This document shows, in pieces, positions 40,409-48,145 of a stretch of 64,000 nt of DNA. The notes below the pieces were generated by a model. That model made no database searches. It saw only the letters and a program-made list of their open reading frames with translations, and had not been told where the DNA came from. Source of the stretch: an uncultured Blautia sp. (lineage in GTDB: Bacteria; Bacillota; Clostridia; Lachnospirales; Lachnospiraceae); contig URMH01000004.1 in NCBI GenBank assembly GCA_900549015.1, positions 1-64,000 on the forward strand. The letters are read 5' to 3'. The translations under genes were made by a program, and so were the position numbers. Within the stretch, counting starts at the first letter, position 1. Each line of letters opens with the position of its first letter.

Positions 40409-41464
40409 TTATCTGCCTGTTTCAAGAAGCGCCTGAAGCCCGTAATAAAGGGCTTTTTCTTCCACGGCACTCCTGTCCTTTTTGTCCATAAAATACTGAA
40501 TATAATCTCCGATGAGCGTCCCGTTATACCGGCAGAGAAGATCCTCCAGATCATATGCCGGTTTTGACTCGTCCTGCACCTCTATAATATTTCCCATTGT
40601 TTTTAACTTTTCCGGAAGGAGAAGAAGCTCAGGCGCCCGAAAGCCTCCCAAAATCACACGGTAAATATTGAGACCGCCTCTTCTGTAAATTTCCTCTTTC
40701 AGCATCTCCTCAAGGGAAAGCTGCGTGGTATCTTCATGGAGTGTGAGAAGAATCTGCTCATACGCTCTGGCAGCAAAGGGAACAAAACGTGTACGGAGCC
40801 TTCCGTTTTCAATATGCCCCTCTATATATCCGTGCGCTCCCATCTCATTTCTGTCAACAGGCTCAAGAGAGCCGCTGTATGCCGCTGTATCGCGTATGAG
40901 AATTGCAGGCTTATGAATATGCCCCAGCGCAATATAATCAAAGCCTACTGCTGATAAAAGACTTATATTCATGGGAAGATGGCTCTCGTCTCCGCCGTGA
41001 GCAAGAAGAATATGAAGCCCCTCTCCTTCTCCCGGCTGTGCGTTTTCGAGAAGAGGCTGCGTGATTTCCCTGCGGCAGTAACTTAAACCATATACATAAA
41101 CATCAAGCTTTCTGTCCTTCACGCACACAAGGCGTTCTTCCTTAAAAAAGATTACGTTTTCCGCCCACTCAAACTCCTCTGCCGGAGAATCCCCGCCCAG
41201 GTAATCGTGATTACCCGCGATCATATAAACGCGTGTTCTCGGGATAGTGGAAAACAGATAATTTACTTCCTTTAATTCACGAAGAAGAGGTCTTCTGTGA
41301 AATAAATCTCCTGCTATAAACAAGAAATCCACCGGATTCTCGCGGATACCCGCAATAACCCGGCGGAATGTTTCCCAGATTTCCTCCTCCCGCTGACTGC
41401 TCCAGGGACAGCCCTTATCGGGAACTGCCCCGAGATGTACATCTGCAAGATGAATAAATCGCAA
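40409..41464 (-). CDS. Mre11/SbcD-type metallophosphoesterase
   Basis: A calcineurin-like nuclease of about 351 residues. The metal motifs are present: FIHLADVHLG (D-x-H), FIAGDLFHRRPL (GD), IAGNHDYLGG (GNHD), LAHGGDESH and ALGHIHKP (GH-x-H). It should form an SbcCD-like complex with the ATPase encoded next. I place the start at the TTG at 41464 (fMRFIHLADVHLG) because GGAGG lies eight bases upstream; an ATG at 41479 would contain that site in its own codons. The gene follows the asnS stop closely, so it is probably cotranscribed with asnS. Confidence 0.87.
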   Translation of the reverse strand: MRFIHLADVHLGAVPDKGCPWSSQREEEIWETFRRVIAGIRENPVDFLFIAGDLFHRRPLLRELKEVNYLFSTIPRTRVYMIAGNHDYLGGDSPAEEFEWAENVIFFKEERLVCVKDRKLDVYVYGLSYCRREITQPLLENAQPGEGEGLHILLAHGGDESHLPMNISLLSAVGFDYIALGHIHKPAILIRDTAAYSGSLEPVDRNEMGAHGYIEGHIENGRLRTRFVPFAARAYEQILLTLHEDTTQLSLEEMLKEEIYRRGGLNIYRVILGGFRAPELLLLPEKLKTMGNIIEVQDESKPAYDLEDLLCRYNGTLIGDYIQYFMDKKDRSAVEEKALYYGLQALLETGR

Positions 41465-41481
41465 TGGTGATACCTCCATTA

Positions 41482-42873
41482 TTATAAATCGCAGTTACCT
41501 ACTGTTCTTGGGAACGGAATGGCGTCACGAATGTTTCCGATACCTGTCAGGTACATTACGCAGCGCTCAAATCCAAGTCCAAAGCCGGAATGACGGGTAG
41601 AGCCGTATTTGCGTAAATCAAGATAGAAGCTGTAGTCCTCCGCTTTCAGTCCCAGTTCGTTCATACGGTTCATAAGTTTGTCGTAATCGTCCTCTCTCTG
41701 GCTTCCGCCGATGATTTCTCCAATTCCTGGAACAAGGCAGTCCATAGCGGCAACTGTTTTGCCGTCCTCGTTCTGTTTCATATAAAATGCCTTGATCTCC
41801 TTCGGATAATCTGTGACAAATACCGGTTTCTTAAAAATTTCTTCTGTGAGATAACGCTCATGCTCTGTCTGCAGATCGCAGCCCCAGAATACCTTGTAGT
41901 CAAATTTATCGTTGTTTTTCTCAAGAATCTCCACTGCCTCTGTGTATGTCACATGACCGAACTCAGAATTCATAACGTGGTTGAGACGGTCAAGAAGTCC
42001 TTTATCCACAAAGGAGTTCAGGAAGTTCATCTCCTCCGGCGCATTCTCAAGAACATAGCGGATCACATATTTCAGCATGGCTTCTGCAAGATCCATGTTG
42101 TCGTTTAAGTCTGCAAACGCACACTCCGGCTCAATCATCCAGAACTCTGCAGCGTGACGTGTTGTATTGGAATTCTCTGCACGGAAGGTTGGTCCGAATG
42201 TATAAATATCGCGGAATGCCTGCGCATATGCCTCGCCGTTTAACTGTCCGCTTACTGTAAGGTTTGTCTCTTTCCCAAAGAAATCCTGAGAATAATCAAT
42301 ATTTCCCTCTTCTGTTAATGGCGGATTTTTCATATCAAGTGTTGTAACACGGAACATCTCTCCTGCGCCTTCACAGTCACTTCCTGTGATCAGAGGAGTG
42401 TGCACGTACACAAAACCCTGCTCCTGGAAGAATTTATGAATAGCATAAGCGCAGAGGGAACGGATACGAAATACTGCCTGGAATGTATTCGTTCTCGGAC
42501 GGAGATGCGTCATTGTTCTTAAATATTCAAGGCTGTGGCGCTTCTTCTGCAGCGGATAATCCGGTGCGGACGCTCCTTCTACAATAATTTCCTCCGCCTG
42601 AATCTCAAATGGCTGCTTCGCCTGCGGAGTTGCCACAAGCGTTCCTTTTACGATAATGGCAGCACCTACATTCAGCTTGGAGATTTCCGCAAAATTCTCC
42701 ATGCTGTCATGGTATACAATCTGTAATGTCTCAAAGAAAGAACCGTCGTGGAGTACGATAAATCCAAAAGTTTTGGAATCGCGGACGCTGCGCACCCAGC
42801 CACCTACAGTCACTTCCTTATCCAGGAATTTCTCCCGTTCTCTGTAAATCTCTTTTACTGTTGTAAGCTTCAT
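41482..42873 (-). CDS. asnS: Asparaginyl-tRNA synthetase
   Basis: A class II synthetase of 463 residues. The N-terminal OB-fold (VTVGGWVRSVRDSKTFGFIVLHDGS) binds the anticodon; motif 2 is FRAENSNTTRHAAEFWMIEPE and motif 3 is HSGFGLGFERCVMYLTG. AsnRS rather than AspRS is favoured by the HLRPRTNTFQAVFRIRS region and length. The ATG at 42873 has GAGGAA seven bases upstream; a TTG 21 bases earlier has none. The leader is too short for a T-box. Confidence 0.95.
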   Translation of the reverse strand: MKLTTVKEIYREREKFLDKEVTVGGWVRSVRDSKTFGFIVLHDGSFFETLQIVYHDSMENFAEISKLNVGAAIIVKGTLVATPQAKQPFEIQAEEIIVEGASAPDYPLQKKRHSLEYLRTMTHLRPRTNTFQAVFRIRSLCAYAIHKFFQEQGFVYVHTPLITGSDCEGAGEMFRVTTLDMKNPPLTEEGNIDYSQDFFGKETNLTVSGQLNGEAYAQAFRDIYTFGPTFRAENSNTTRHAAEFWMIEPECAFADLNDNMDLAEAMLKYVIRYVLENAPEEMNFLNSFVDKGLLDRLNHVMNSEFGHVTYTEAVEILEKNNDKFDYKVFWGCDLQTEHERYLTEEIFKKPVFVTDYPKEIKAFYMKQNEDGKTVAAMDCLVPGIGEIIGGSQREDDYDKLMNRMNELGLKAEDYSFYLDLRKYGSTRHSGFGLGFERCVMYLTGIGNIRDAIPFPRTVGNCDL

Positions 42874-42911
42874 ATCTAATTCCTCTTTCTCCAAACATTT
42901 ATTATTATGTT

Positions 42912-42940
42912 AGTATAAACGATTCCTCTTCTTCGCGCAA
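42912..42940 (-). promoter_or_regulatory. asnS promoter
   Basis: Minus-strand TTGCGC (42935-42940), 17-bp spacer, TATACT (42912-42917). Confidence 0.7.
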
Positions 42941-42964
42941 GGCGTAATCCTGAGTTTTAAAAAA

Positions 42965-42989
42965 AGAATCCCGTTATTTCCGGGATTCT
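42965..42989 (-). terminator. Terminator of the SGNH protein gene
   Basis: AGAATCCCG and CGGGATTCT form a 9-bp stem with a 7-base loop; TTTTT follows on the minus strand. Confidence 0.88.
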
Positions 42990-43003
42990 CTCTTTTCTGT
43001 CTC

Positions 43004-45187
43004 TTAATGGGCATTAACATAGCGCAGACAATAGTCGTAAATTCTCTTATACGTTTTCACTGTATAGTGAAGGCCATCGTCTTCTGAGCTGTCTTTTCCA
43101 TTTACTCCGTTGCTTGTTCCAAAACCGTTCTGCATCAGCCAGGAATACGTATCAATATATGTGTAATCATCAAGACCTGTCTTAATTCTTTCATTAAATG
43201 CTCTTACATCTGCTTCCTTTCGAAGGGAAAGACGCCCTGTCTTCTCAATCATCACGCCGTTGATTGGATTGACAGACATATAATAAAGCTTACAATTCAT
43301 TTTCTCAAGAACAGGCGCTATCTCATTCATATAAGATACATACTCTGAAATCCGGTATAAATCATTTACACCCAGATTAAATACAACTGCCACAGGCTTT
43401 GAAGAAGAAACTCGGATATGTTTAATCTGATTAATCAAATAGTTGTATCCGTCTTCCTTAAACCATATAAGTCCCTGTCCGGAAGCACCTACAAAACGTA
43501 CGCCATTCATATTGGCTCCGCAGTTCTGCGCCGCAAGTGCCTGACGCATACGTACAGTCCTGGAATCTCCTACCATTACAATACCACCGTAACGCTTTAA
43601 ATCCGGTTTCGCCATCTGGCCAGAGACAATGTTCTTCTCTGTATTTCTCTGATATACAACTTGATAAAGATGTATAGTGGAGTTCACAGAAGAAATTACA
43701 TCTCCCGGCTCGTACTGGACTTTTGCCGGCTTACTTCCTGTAATAACCACATTCTTTCTCGTTGACCACCCCATAAAGGTATAACCATCCGGGTTTTCCA
43801 CACCGGGGATTGTATAGGCGCTGCCTTTCTTCACATAAACTGTTTTGTATGCAGAACCTCTTGTTTTATGAAGGACTACAGACACAGCTTTTTGCTGAAC
43901 AGCATAAAATTTGCAGTTTCCGTATACTTTAACCTTATCTCCCGGTTTATATTTCTCCGTTTTCTGGCTCGTCTTTAAAAGCCAGCCTTCGTTTATATAT
44001 CCTTTTCTGGAAGGAACAGAAGGAAGCGTGATCGTTGTTTTCTCCGGCACCGATTTTTTAAGAGAAGAGTACGCAGAATCAGAAGAACCGTCACTCATAC
44101 AGAAAGATACCGTATAATTCTTTGCCTTCCTGTATACTGCATAAAACTTTGTTTTCTTTGTGATTTTTACTTTCTGTCCTTCTTTATACTGCGCTTTTGT
44201 CTGTTTTGTCTTTGTTGCCCAGCCAACAGCGGTATATCCCTTCTGTGCCGGAACCTTTGGAAGCGTAATATACTCGTTTTTTGCTGCCCGCACATAAAGA
44301 TTTTTAAATGCTTTATCTTTGCTTGTTCCCGTATTATTATTAAAAGTCACTGCATATGCAAGATATTCTCTTGCCGCATACAAAGTCATGCTGTTTTTTA
44401 CTGTAATTTTTTCCCTGCTGCCGTAAGATGCAGAAGAAGTGTTTTTTGATTTCGCCCAGCCTGTATTTCTGTAATTCGCTGCCTGCGGGACGGACGGAAG
44501 CGTAAAGCAACTCTCTTTCCTTACAATTTTCTCCATCTTCTTATATGTGCTGTTTGTGGAGCCATTGTAATCCTTAAATGTGATTCTCGCATATTCTACA
44601 AGATACAGTTTTCGGTCCTGATCCATAATGTAGGGTTTTCCAAATCCTCCCCACACTCCTGTTCCTTTTTTGTATTTGCTCCAGCCTCTATACAGTGGAT
44701 TTTTTGTATCAGGCGACTTTCTGAACGTAATTTCTGTTCCCTCATAAGCACGGAAATCTCCGCCTATCTGACTGGATCCGTCATTTGTAAAATAACGGAA
44801 GGTACAGATCTTCGTTCCGTAAAGAGTTAAAATACTCCCTCCGCCCTGCTCTGCGATCCAGTCTCTTGCAGTCTCATAGGACATGGTATTGCCGGATTCA
44901 AAATACTGAGTCCCCTCTGTTACCTGAGCAGTCGTCTTCCAGGACGGCTGTCCTGCCACGGTTTGGTTTGTAACAACAGGGGCTTTTGGAAGAACAATGC
45001 TCTCACCCTCCTGTATGGTCATATCCGGAGCATTGCTCACAGGCCTGCCATTGCTGTCCCGGAACTGTACTGTCACTTCATTTTCAGCCGCAGATACGGC
45101 TGTCGCTCCGAAAATCACCATTGCCATCATCAAAAGACACATGAGAAGCCTTACCGGATTCTTTTTTCTTTCATTCATTTTTTTCAT
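43004..45187 (-). CDS. Secreted multi-repeat protein with C-terminal SGNH hydrolase
   Basis: A 727-residue exported protein. A signal peptide ends near ATAVSA-AEN (about 34). From about 40 to 515 it is made of Listeria-Bacteroides-type (InlB B-repeat-like) units, each with a VxF strand, a ITLPxVPxxxGYxxxGW core, and a Y-x-x-G-x-K-V-K-V turn before a FYAVxxK end. The C-terminal 200 residues are an SGNH/GDSL-like esterase: GDSRT (541-545, nucleophile Ser), FNLGVND (block III) and DDGLHYT (His). Cell-surface deacylation of glycans or peptidoglycan is likely. ATG at 45187 has GGAG upstream. No LPXTG or other anchor is seen. Confidence 0.83.
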   Translation of the reverse strand: MKKMNERKKNPVRLLMCLLMMAMVIFGATAVSAAENEVTVQFRDSNGRPVSNAPDMTIQEGESIVLPKAPVVTNQTVAGQPSWKTTAQVTEGTQYFESGNTMSYETARDWIAEQGGGSILTLYGTKICTFRYFTNDGSSQIGGDFRAYEGTEITFRKSPDTKNPLYRGWSKYKKGTGVWGGFGKPYIMDQDRKLYLVEYARITFKDYNGSTNSTYKKMEKIVRKESCFTLPSVPQAANYRNTGWAKSKNTSSASYGSREKITVKNSMTLYAAREYLAYAVTFNNNTGTSKDKAFKNLYVRAAKNEYITLPKVPAQKGYTAVGWATKTKQTKAQYKEGQKVKITKKTKFYAVYRKAKNYTVSFCMSDGSSDSAYSSLKKSVPEKTTITLPSVPSRKGYINEGWLLKTSQKTEKYKPGDKVKVYGNCKFYAVQQKAVSVVLHKTRGSAYKTVYVKKGSAYTIPGVENPDGYTFMGWSTRKNVVITGSKPAKVQYEPGDVISSVNSTIHLYQVVYQRNTEKNIVSGQMAKPDLKRYGGIVMVGDSRTVRMRQALAAQNCGANMNGVRFVGASGQGLIWFKEDGYNYLINQIKHIRVSSSKPVAVVFNLGVNDLYRISEYVSYMNEIAPVLEKMNCKLYYMSVNPINGVMIEKTGRLSLRKEADVRAFNERIKTGLDDYTYIDTYSWLMQNGFGTSNGVNGKDSSEDDGLHYTVKTYKRIYDYCLRYVNAH

Positions 45188-45294
45188 CAAAACTCCTTTT
45201 TGCCGGTCTGTCCGGCGAAAGCTGTTTATTAAGAAAATGTTACATACAGTTTTATTATATACGATTTTTTTCCATCTTTCAACAGCCGTTGCAA

Positions 45295-45334
45295 AAAAGA
45301 CCGGCGTTTCTGCAAATGCTTACGCCGGTCTTTT
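45295..45334 (-). terminator. galT terminator
   Basis: AAAAGACCGGCG (45295-45306) pairs with CGCCGGTCTTTT (45323-45334) in a perfect 12-bp stem; on the minus strand it ends in a T-run, and on the plus strand it ends in TTTTC, so it may act both ways. Confidence 0.9.
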
Positions 45335-45358
45335 CTGTTTCACCTGAAATTTTAAGTT

Positions 45359-46849
45359 TTAAAGTATTTCTATAAAGCGCATAAACGCAGCTCTGCCTTC
45401 CGGTGTACATTTGTATACGCCCGCGTCCTCAAGAACATGAACGAATACTTCGCCCACCTCTTTCTGCAGAACGTCCTGAATATTATCTTTATTCAGGTTG
45501 TCGTATTTTGGAAGGAAGCTTTCTGCCCATGCAGCGTGTTTCTCGATTTTTTCATTGGAGGAAATATCTTTTCCTTCCAGAATGTATTCGCCGAGAAGCT
45601 CAAGCTCCTCTTTCAGTCTTGCAGGAAGTACGGCAAGACCCATTACCTCAATAAGACCGATATTTTCTTTCTTAATGTTATGGTACTGTGCGTGCGGGTG
45701 GTAAACGCCGAGAGGATTCTCCTCTGTTGTGATATTGTTTCTCAAAGTAAGGTCAAGCTCAAACATATCTCCCACTTTACGCGCGATCGGAGTAATGGTA
45801 TTGTGAGGCTCTCTGTCTGTCTCTGCAAATACAAAGGCAGCTTCGTCTGTATATCCTCTCCATGCGTCAAGAACGTGAGAAGCAAGGTCGATCAGACGCT
45901 TTTCATCTTTATGACGGATACGGAGAACAGAAAGCGGCCATTTTACAATACCTGCCTCCACATCTTCATAACCTGGAATCGTAACTTCTTTTTCAATCGG
46001 CGCCTTTGCCATTGCAAAAGTATAATGTCCTCCCTGGAAATGATCGTGGCTTAAAATAGAGCCGCCTACAATCGGAAGATCCGCATTTGAACCCAGGAAA
46101 TAGTGCGGGAACAGCTTCACAAAGTCAAACAACTTGATAAAAGTATTTCTCTCAATTTTCATAGGAGTATGCTGACTGTTAAACACAATGCAGTGCTCAT
46201 TGTAATACACATATGGAGAATACTGGAAGCCCCACGGCGTATCATTTACAGTGATTGGGATAATTCTGTGGTTCTCTCTTGCTGGGTGATTAACTCTTCC
46301 TGCATACCCTTCATTCTCCGGGCAGAGGAGACATTTCGGGTAGCTGCTTGCCTTTGCAAGCTTTGCTGCTGCAATCGCCTTCGGATCTTTTTCCGGCTTG
46401 GAAAGGTTAATAGTAATGTCGATTGTGCCGTACTCACTCTCCACACTCCATTTTCTGTCTTTTTTCACACGGTAGCGGCGGATATAATCGCTGTCCTGGC
46501 TCAGTTTATAGAAATAATCTGTCGCCTCCTCCGGGCTTTTTTCATATCTGTCCCAGAATTCCTTCTGCACCTGTGCAGGACGGGGCATCAGACAGTTCAT
46601 GATTTTTGTGTCGAATAAGTCTCTGTATACAACACTGTCTTCAATAATGTCTCTCTTTACCGCCTCGTCAAGAAGTTCTTTTAAAACCTCTTCCAGATTG
46701 ATTTCTGTAAAAGTTTCTGAAGGCTCTTCATACTCATCCTCTTTAAAAAGGTCAAGCAGAAGGTTTACTGTGTAATTTTTCTCACACGGCGGTGTCAGCC
46801 CTGTGTCAATCCCGTACTGTACCAGCTTCCTTATATTCTCGTTCAGCAT
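45359..46849 (-). CDS. galT: Galactose-1-phosphate uridylyltransferase, Firmicutes type
   Basis: A 496-residue class II GalT, longer than the E. coli type (about 350). It has CLLCPENEGYAGRVNHPARENHRIIPI (cysteine pair and substrate region), SPYVYYNEHCIVFN, SILSHDHFQGGHYTFAMAKAP (the active HxH-x-type segment SHDHFQGG) and NNITTEENPLGVYHPHAQYHNIKKENIGLIEVMGLAVLP. It exchanges UDP-glucose and galactose 1-phosphate in the Leloir pathway. It follows galK after 21 bp. No galE or galactose transporter is nearby. Confidence 0.95.
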   Translation of the reverse strand: MLNENIRKLVQYGIDTGLTPPCEKNYTVNLLLDLFKEDEYEEPSETFTEINLEEVLKELLDEAVKRDIIEDSVVYRDLFDTKIMNCLMPRPAQVQKEFWDRYEKSPEEATDYFYKLSQDSDYIRRYRVKKDRKWSVESEYGTIDITINLSKPEKDPKAIAAAKLAKASSYPKCLLCPENEGYAGRVNHPARENHRIIPITVNDTPWGFQYSPYVYYNEHCIVFNSQHTPMKIERNTFIKLFDFVKLFPHYFLGSNADLPIVGGSILSHDHFQGGHYTFAMAKAPIEKEVTIPGYEDVEAGIVKWPLSVLRIRHKDEKRLIDLASHVLDAWRGYTDEAAFVFAETDREPHNTITPIARKVGDMFELDLTLRNNITTEENPLGVYHPHAQYHNIKKENIGLIEVMGLAVLPARLKEELELLGEYILEGKDISSNEKIEKHAAWAESFLPKYDNLNKDNIQDVLQKEVGEVFVHVLEDAGVYKCTPEGRAAFMRFIEIL

Positions 46850-46870
46850 TTTCCAATCCCCTTTCGTATT

Positions 46871-48040
46871 TTATGCCAGCTTTCCGGCTCCGTCGCCGAT
46901 TTCCACTACATAAAATTCTGCCTCATGTCCTACTTTTTCTTTATACTGTTTTCCGATGGTATCAATGAAAGTATCTACCGCGTCATTTTTTACGATGCTG
47001 ACTGTGCAGCCGCCGAAACCGCCGCCTGTAATACGGGAGCCAATGACACCAGGAATCTTCCATGCAAGGTCTACGAGAATATCGATTTCCTCACAGGAAA
47101 CCTCGTAATCGTCGCGAAGAGAAACGTGGGAAGCATTCATGAGTCTTCCAAATTCTTCGATGTTGTTTTCTTTCAGTGCGTTTACTGCCTTGATCGTTCT
47201 CTGATTTTCATAAACCGCGTGTTTTGCACGAACTCTGCACACCGGAGCCTGGATTGCGTCTTTATGCGCCTCAAACTCTTCCTCTGTGAGATCCCCAAGT
47301 GTCTGAATGTCTGTCACTTTCTGTAAATCTTTAAGAGCTGCCTCGCACTCGTTTCTTCTGTCATTGTATGCAGAACCTACAAGGCTGTGTTTTACCTTGC
47401 TGTTTGTGATCACGATTTTTGCGTCCGGAAGCTTCACAGGCGCATACTCGAAGTTTAAGTTGCTTGTGTCAAGGAAAATCGCACAGTCCTTTTTGCCCAT
47501 TGCACTTGCAAACTGATCCATAATACCACAGTTCATTCCGTTGAAATTGTTCTCGGAATACTGTCCGATCAGCGCAAGATCCTGCATGGTAATCTCATCA
47601 AATCCAAACAGGTCTCTTAACATAACGCCTGTCAGAACCTCCAGAGATGCGGAAGAAGAAAGACCGGAGCCGTTCGGGATATTTCCCCAGATCAGGAAGT
47701 CCACACCGCCTGTCAGCTTATATCCTCTTTTTTCAAATGTCCACATTACGCCCTTCGGGTAATTTGTCCAGCCCGCTTTCTCTGACGGTACAAGATCGTC
47801 AAGAGAAGTCTCGATCACGCCAAGTTTTGAGAAATTTGCAGAATAGAAACGGATTTTTCTGTCCTCTCTCTTTCTCGCAATTCCATATGTACCGATTGTA
47901 AGCGCACACGGAAAAACATGTCCGCCGTTATAATCTGTATGTTCTCCAATGAGGTTCACTCTTCCCGGTGCAAAATAGCTGCGAACATCGCCCTCATTGC
48001 CAAATATTTCATAAAATTTCTGCATCAGTTCCTTCTGCAT
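46871..48040 (-). CDS. galK: Galactokinase
   Basis: A 389-residue GHMP kinase. The galactokinase signature GRVNLIGEHTDYNGGHVFPCAL is near residues 27-48, the ATP loop is GNIPNGSGLSSSASLEVL, and motif 3 is GSRITGGGFGGCTVSIV. It phosphorylates galactose at C1. It forms an operon with galT, starting from a promoter at 48087-48115. ATG with GGAAACGA upstream. Confidence 0.96.
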   Translation of the reverse strand: MQKELMQKFYEIFGNEGDVRSYFAPGRVNLIGEHTDYNGGHVFPCALTIGTYGIARKREDRKIRFYSANFSKLGVIETSLDDLVPSEKAGWTNYPKGVMWTFEKRGYKLTGGVDFLIWGNIPNGSGLSSSASLEVLTGVMLRDLFGFDEITMQDLALIGQYSENNFNGMNCGIMDQFASAMGKKDCAIFLDTSNLNFEYAPVKLPDAKIVITNSKVKHSLVGSAYNDRRNECEAALKDLQKVTDIQTLGDLTEEEFEAHKDAIQAPVCRVRAKHAVYENQRTIKAVNALKENNIEEFGRLMNASHVSLRDDYEVSCEEIDILVDLAWKIPGVIGSRITGGGFGGCTVSIVKNDAVDTFIDTIGKQYKEKVGHEAEFYVVEIGDGAGKLA

Positions 48041-48086
48041 TTCGTTTCCTCCTTCTCCCTCCTGGGATTAAAAATAGTCTCTCTTT

Positions 48087-48115
48087 ACTTTATCTGATTC
48101 TGATAAAATTGTAAA
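48087..48115 (-). promoter_or_regulatory. galKT promoter
   Basis: Minus-strand TTTACA (48110-48115), 17-bp spacer, TAAAGT (48087-48092). Just upstream, AGATTTT/AAAATCT (about 48119-48136) is an AT-rich inverted repeat. Confidence 0.55.
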
Positions 48116-48145
48116 TATAGATTTTTTTGAAAATCTTAAAATAAT

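Noticed and set aside
42874..42911. T-box riboswitch before asnS
   Set aside because: The leader between the promoter and ATG is only about 30 bases, too short for a T-box.
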